A stretch of 9,091 bases of DNA. It comes from Psychrilyobacter sp. GTDB lineage: Bacteria; Fusobacteriota; Fusobacteriia; Fusobacteriales; Fusobacteriaceae. The stretch is from positions 1 through 9,091 of the forward strand of contig JAGLEA010000001.1 of NCBI GenBank assembly GCA_023145315.1. Reading direction: 5' to 3'. Shown here one piece after another: positions 5,880 through 9,091 of this stretch. Each line of letters opens with the position of its first letter. Position 1 is the first letter of the stretch. The notes beneath the pieces are model-generated. The model ran no database searches, was not told where the DNA came from, and was given only the letters and a program-made list of their open reading frames with translations. Made by a program: the position numbers and the translations under genes.

Positions 5880-7202
5880 ATGGATGAGTTCAGTTGTGGT
5901 AGGCTAAAGAAAGCAAGGGAAATAACATTTATACTGTCAATTTTAATTCTTTCAGTATTTTTATTTTTCGTTTTTAAAGAAAAATCTAATATATTTCACG
6001 GCTTAAGAAAAATAGTCACTTCACCATCAACACTTGTTACTGACTTTTTAGTAATTGGTGGACTCGGAGCTACGTTTTTAAACGCTTTTAGTTTACTTCT
6101 ATTTAATTTTATTCTTCTTAAAAGTTTTAAAGTTAAAATTAATGGTTTAGTTTTAGCCGCTCTTTTCACAGTTTTTGGTTTTTCTTTTTTTGGAAAAAAT
6201 ATTTTTAATGTTTTACCGATCTATCTTGGCGGTATTATTTATACAAAATTTGAACACTTAGATTTTAAAACTGTTCTTCCTACTATCATGTTTACCAGTG
6301 CTTTAGCTCCATTTATTAGCGCCATGGCTTTCAGTGATCAGGCATTTGAGCATTCATATTTGTTAGCAATGATACTTGGAATTCTCATTGGTTTTGTAGC
6401 AACACCTTTATCTAAGCACATGTTCTCCTTTCATGAAGGATTTAACTTGTATAATCTAGGTTTTACAGGAGGATTGATTGGTGCAGTTCTTGTAGCAGTT
6501 TTGAAAGCTTATGATTTTAATATTGAGCCTCAAAAATTAATTTCTATAAAATATCATCTTGTATTACTTATTATTACATCACTTACTTTTTTACTTTTAA
6601 TTTTAGTCGGTTTTTATATCAATAAAAATAGTTTTAAAGGCTATAAATCCCTTCTAAAATCTTCGGGACTGAATTCTGATTTTACAGAAAATTTTGGATA
6701 TGGTTTAGCATTTATTAATATGGGAATAAATGGTTTTATTTCTCTAGGCTTTATATTCTTAGTCGGCGAAACTTTAAACGGTCCTCTACTAGCTGGAATT
6801 CTTACTATTGTCGGATTTTCTGCTGTTGGAAAGCATCCTATTAATATAATTCCTATTTTATTAGGAGTTTGGATTGCTGGTATTACTACTCATGTTGATG
6901 GATTTATCATGGTTCTCTCAGCTCTTTTTGGAACTGCTATGGCTCCAATATCTGGGGTATACGGTCCTTTCTGGGGTATTCTTGCTGGTTGGCTTCACAT
7001 GTCGCTTGTACAAAGTATTGGAGTTGTTCACGGAGGACTCAACCTGTATAATAATGGATTCTCTGCCGGTATTGTAGCCGGAGTTCTTCTTCCTATTATT
7101 AGAACACTTATTGATCGAAAAAATAAATTTAATAATAAATATTTTTTAAAAAGGCAAGAACTATATAAAACACTTAATTCTGAAGAGGAAGACGATGAGT
7201 AG
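5880..7202 (+). CDS. DUF1576-type polytopic membrane protein with internal duplication
   Basis: A 440-residue integral membrane protein with about 11-14 hydrophobic segments, matching from memory the DUF1576 family of Clostridia and Fusobacteria, whose function is not established. The protein is two copies of one unit. Residues 88-120 (NGLVLAALFTVFGFSFFGK, then NVLPIYLGG) align with 300-332 (NGPLLAGILTIVGFSAVGK, then NIIPILLGV) at an offset of 212, and the SALAPFISAM and GTAMAPISGV segments (140-149, 351-360) follow. Each half ends with the same motif: FHEGFNLYNLGF (184-195) and VHGGLNLYNNGF (383-394). Gly/Pro-rich helices and conserved His/Asn in the membrane suggest a transporter or channel with two pseudo-symmetric halves; this is inference. 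The halves are joined by a helix (226-247) and a lysine-rich loop; the tail is acidic (EEEDDE). The start has AGGGGGAT 5-12 nt upstream. It is transcribed alone and ends at a strong terminator. Confidence 0.85.
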   Translation: MDEFSCGRLKKAREITFILSILILSVFLFFVFKEKSNIFHGLRKIVTSPSTLVTDFLVIGGLGATFLNAFSLLLFNFILLKSFKVKINGLVLAALFTVFGFSFFGKNIFNVLPIYLGGIIYTKFEHLDFKTVLPTIMFTSALAPFISAMAFSDQAFEHSYLLAMILGILIGFVATPLSKHMFSFHEGFNLYNLGFTGGLIGAVLVAVLKAYDFNIEPQKLISIKYHLVLLIITSLTFLLLILVGFYINKNSFKGYKSLLKSSGLNSDFTENFGYGLAFINMGINGFISLGFIFLVGETLNGPLLAGILTIVGFSAVGKHPINIIPILLGVWIAGITTHVDGFIMVLSALFGTAMAPISGVYGPFWGILAGWLHMSLVQSIGVVHGGLNLYNNGFSAGIVAGVLLPIIRTLIDRKNKFNNKYFLKRQELYKTLNSEEEDDE

Positions 7203-7215
7203 AAATTCTTCCGTC

Positions 7216-7244
7216 AAAAAAAAGTAGCGTTAGCTACTTTTTTT
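7216..7244. terminator. Bidirectional intrinsic terminator between DUF1576 and Nudix genes
   Basis: An A-run (7216-7223) plus GTAGC (7224-7228) pairs with GCTAC (7233-7237) plus a T-run (7238-7244) around a GTTA tetraloop. It ends the plus-strand DUF1576 transcript (stop at 7202) and, on the minus strand, the aminopeptidase-Nudix transcript whose stop is at 7251. Confidence 0.88.
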
Positions 7245-7250
7245 ATTATT

Positions 7251-7760
7251 TTATTTTTTATTTATGTTCATATACATATGATAAGCTAGTAAACTCTTCA
7301 TATCTGTTTTAATTTTACCTAGTTCTTCTAAATCTATCCATTTAGTCACCAAATCTTCAGTTTCATCCAGTTTTAATTCTAGAGGTTTTATATTATTATC
7401 TTTTAACTTCACAATATATAGATATAGCTTTTCAGTGGTATATCCTGGAGATGAGGCTAATGGAGTATCCGATTCATAAATTACTTCAACATCTTCTATA
7501 GTATATCCAGTTTCTTCCCTCAGCTCCCTTTCCAAAGTTGATTGGGCCGTTTCTCCATCCTCTATAATACCAGCCGGTATTTCTAATAAATGTGAATTTG
7601 TTCCTGGTCTATATTGATCTACTAATAAAGTTTTTTCACCAATTTCATCAAGAACCATTACTCCTATTGCATCTTGTTTCTCAATATATTCTAATTTTAA
7701 ATCCCGCGTTGGATGATCTTTAACTACTATTTTTAAAAAGTTTAATTCTGATAAATTCAT
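7251..7760 (-). CDS. Nudix hydrolase, ADP-ribose pyrophosphatase type
   Basis: A 169-residue Nudix protein. The Nudix box G-x5-E-x7-REUxEExGU is complete at 64-86 (from GIIEDGE to RELREETGY), with metal-binding Glu78-region residues Glu79, Glu82 and Glu83. Upstream is LLEIPAG (58-64), and downstream SPGYTTEK (104-111) with Glu110; this SPG-x3-E element about 20 residues after the box is typical of ADP-ribose pyrophosphatases (NudF/YqkG type). The expected reaction is ADP-ribose to AMP plus ribose 5-phosphate in the cytosol, clearing a reactive NAD breakdown product; other nucleoside diphosphate sugars are possible. The frame stays open upstream to an ATG at 7832, but the true start is taken as 7760: AGGAG (7768-7772) sits 7 nt before it, and the longer form would run through the end of the aminopeptidase gene. 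The gap to that gene is 10 bases and the ribosome site overlaps its stop codon, so translation is coupled. Confidence 0.9.
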   Translation of the reverse strand: MNLSELNFLKIVVKDHPTRDLKLEYIEKQDAIGVMVLDEIGEKTLLVDQYRPGTNSHLLEIPAGIIEDGETAQSTLERELREETGYTIEDVEVIYESDTPLASSPGYTTEKLYLYIVKLKDNNIKPLELKLDETEDLVTKWIDLEELGKIKTDMKSLLAYHMYMNINKK

Positions 7761-7770
7761 CTGCTTTCTC

Positions 7771-9000
7771 CTATAGTGCCCAATTTCCATCAATAAATAT
7801 CGGCGTTCTGTTTCCATCTTCATCAATTCCATCTATAGATAATGTTTTTGATCCAACCATAAAATCAACGTGTACTAAACTGTCGTTAACACCACTCTCA
7901 TCTAATTCCTTGGCTGTCATTACTGATCCACCCTCTATACAGCTTTTATATGCTGCTCCAAAAGCAAAGTGACACGAAGCATTTTCATCAAATAATGTGT
8001 TATAAAAAATTGTATTTGTATTTGATATTGGTGAATCATCTGGAACTAAAGCTATTTCACCTAAATATTTTGCACCTTCATCTGTTTCTAATAAAGCTTT
8101 TAAAGTTTCATATCCTTTTTCTGCTGTAAATTCTATAACTTTACCATCTTTAAATGTTAATTTAAAGTCTTCTATTAAATTCCCTCCATAGTTTAGAGGC
8201 ATTGTACTAGACAAAGTTCCATTTACACCATATTTTCTAGGCATAGAGAATACTTCCTCAGTTGGAATATTAGGAGAAAATTTAACTCCTCCTTTTGTTT
8301 CTCCTGCCCCTGCTATCCAAATTTGTTTAGGAGACATCTCTACATATAGATCAGTTCCCTCAGCTTTATAATGAATTTTTTTGAATTTTTTTGAATTTAA
8401 AACTTCTACTTTTGATTTAAGATTTTTATCGTGATTGTCCCAATTTTTAATTGATCTACCTAATTCTACTCTAGACATATCTAAAATTGCTTCCCATAAT
8501 AATCCCATAGATTCATCTTTATTTTTATTAGGGTATACTTTAGAAGCCCATTTCTCTGAAGGCACTGCAACAACACACCATGAATTTTCATCATTCATAA
8601 CTTTATCTCTATAATTTTTTAAACCTATCGATCCCGCTTTTGATGCTGTGGCTATTTTTTTAGGATCAATATCTTTTAATAATTCTGGATCTGGAGACGT
8701 TATACTTAAAAAAGCTGCTCCTTCATTTGCTAACCCTTCCATTTGTTCTACCTTCCAATTAGGAAATTTTTCTAAATCTTTTATATCTATATTTTTATAT
8801 CTTGTTTGAGTTATTATATCGTCACTCCAATTATATAGAACATCTGATGCTCCCATTTCAAAAGCTTTTTTTGTTATCATTCTTATAAACTCAATAGCAT
8901 GCATAGGTGTATTGATAAATAATTTTTGCCCTTTTTGGATATTAATACCTGCTCCTAATATTAATTCTGCATATTCTTCTAACCTTATATTTTTATTCAT
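7771..9000 (-). CDS. M29 family aminopeptidase (AmpS/PepS/AmpT-like)
   Basis: A 409-residue metalloaminopeptidase of the usual M29 length (about 410). The metal ligands expected from the family are all seen: Glu249 in IPTEEVF, Glu315 in KYLGEIALVP, His344 in ENASCHFAFG, and His377 plus Asp379 in SLVHVDFMVGS. The candidate catalytic Tyr351 follows in GAAYKSC. It has no signal peptide and should remove N-terminal residues from peptides in the cytosol, with broad specificity in known members. The ATG is preceded by GGGAGGT (9005-9011) 5 nt upstream, the most canonical ribosome site in the window. It is first in a two-gene operon with the Nudix hydrolase. Codons for residues 203-209 (SKKFKKI) contain T7 runs on the plus strand in a 10-bp rhythm, which could provoke polymerase slippage or sequencing error, but the frame here is intact. 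Confidence 0.93.
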   Translation of the reverse strand: MNKNIRLEEYAELILGAGINIQKGQKLFINTPMHAIEFIRMITKKAFEMGASDVLYNWSDDIITQTRYKNIDIKDLEKFPNWKVEQMEGLANEGAAFLSITSPDPELLKDIDPKKIATASKAGSIGLKNYRDKVMNDENSWCVVAVPSEKWASKVYPNKNKDESMGLLWEAILDMSRVELGRSIKNWDNHDKNLKSKVEVLNSKKFKKIHYKAEGTDLYVEMSPKQIWIAGAGETKGGVKFSPNIPTEEVFSMPRKYGVNGTLSSTMPLNYGGNLIEDFKLTFKDGKVIEFTAEKGYETLKALLETDEGAKYLGEIALVPDDSPISNTNTIFYNTLFDENASCHFAFGAAYKSCIEGGSVMTAKELDESGVNDSLVHVDFMVGSKTLSIDGIDEDGNRTPIFIDGNWAL

Positions 9001-9028
9001 TTTTACCTCCCTTTGTTTTTCTACTTAC

Positions 9029-9037
9029 AGTATATCA
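9029..9037 (-). promoter_or_regulatory. Extended -10 promoter of the aminopeptidase-Nudix operon
   Basis: Minus-strand TGATATACT is an extended -10 (TG-n-TATAAT with one mismatch) 29 bp before the ATG. No convincing -35 stands 16-18 bp further up, which is tolerable with the TGn extension. A start near 9022 would give a short leader of about 20 nt holding the GGGAGGT ribosome site. Confidence 0.5.
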
Positions 9038-9057
9038 CAAGTTATAATTTTCTAATT

Positions 9058-9091
9058 TTATTTCTGTTCATATACATAATAAACACTTGTT
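9058..9091 (-). CDS. Possible C-terminus of an upstream minus-strand gene (partial)
   Basis: One minus-strand frame reads TSVYYVYEQK and then TAA (9058-9060), open to the window edge. A gene ending here would lie 57 bp upstream of the aminopeptidase. Ten codons are too few to identify it; another frame, ending in TGA, is equally open. The call rests only on the direction of the neighbouring genes and the absence of a terminator hairpin in the gap. Confidence 0.2.
   Translation of the reverse strand, partial: TSVYYVYEQK

Noticed and set aside
7251..7832. Longer Nudix protein of 193 residues starting at 7832
   Set aside because: The first 24 codons would overlap the end of the aminopeptidase gene; the internal ATG at 7760 has its own AGGAG site at correct spacing and begins where the Nudix homology is expected.
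7265..9078. 14-bp direct repeat TGTTCATATACATA at 7265-7278 and 9065-9078
   Set aside because: It is very AT-rich, and one copy is inside the Nudix coding sequence. A few matches of this length are expected by chance in this composition, and no element boundaries accompany it.

Overview
The window is very AT-rich and fits a low-GC diderm of the phylum Fusobacteriota (Fusobacterium/Cetobacterium/Ilyobacter type). This is an inference from base composition, purine-rich ribosome sites such as AGGGGGAT, a periplasmic-type binding protein with no lipobox, and a DUF1576-like membrane protein. The genus cannot be fixed from the sequence alone.

Layout. (1) 1-150: the 5' end of a tRNA-Leu gene on the minus strand, cut by the window edge, with a good promoter and a 10-bp hairpin at the start of its leader. 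(2) 148-2995, minus: a two-gene operon of an SF1 UvrD-like helicase followed by a small PD-(D/E)XK nuclease with a four-cysteine Fe-S signature. This is probably a helicase-nuclease pair for DNA ends. (3) 3115-5402, plus: a polar amino acid ABC importer with binding protein, permease and ATPase tightly packed, closed by a bidirectional terminator. (4) 5443-5757, minus: a UPF0213-type GIY-YIG domain protein. (5) 5880-7202, plus: a polytopic membrane protein of the DUF1576 type that is an internal tandem duplication, closed by a second bidirectional terminator. (6) 7251-9000, minus: an M29 aminopeptidase followed by a translationally coupled Nudix hydrolase of the ADP-ribose pyrophosphatase type. 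(7) A possible C-terminus of another minus-strand gene runs off the right edge.

All five genes or operons with a visible start have a recognisable ribosome site. Both divergent intergenic regions (2996-3114 and 5758-5879) carry overlapping, face-to-face -10 elements, and they share an exact 12-bp word in opposite orientation. No mobile element, CRISPR array, integrase or clear riboswitch was seen. There is no gene-free stretch longer than 300 bases.

Most of the window looks like ordinary chromosome. The points most worth a second look are the compact helicase plus Fe-S nuclease pair, the duplicated architecture of the DUF1576 protein with its repeated NLYN motif, and the hairpin leader of the tRNA-Leu transcript.
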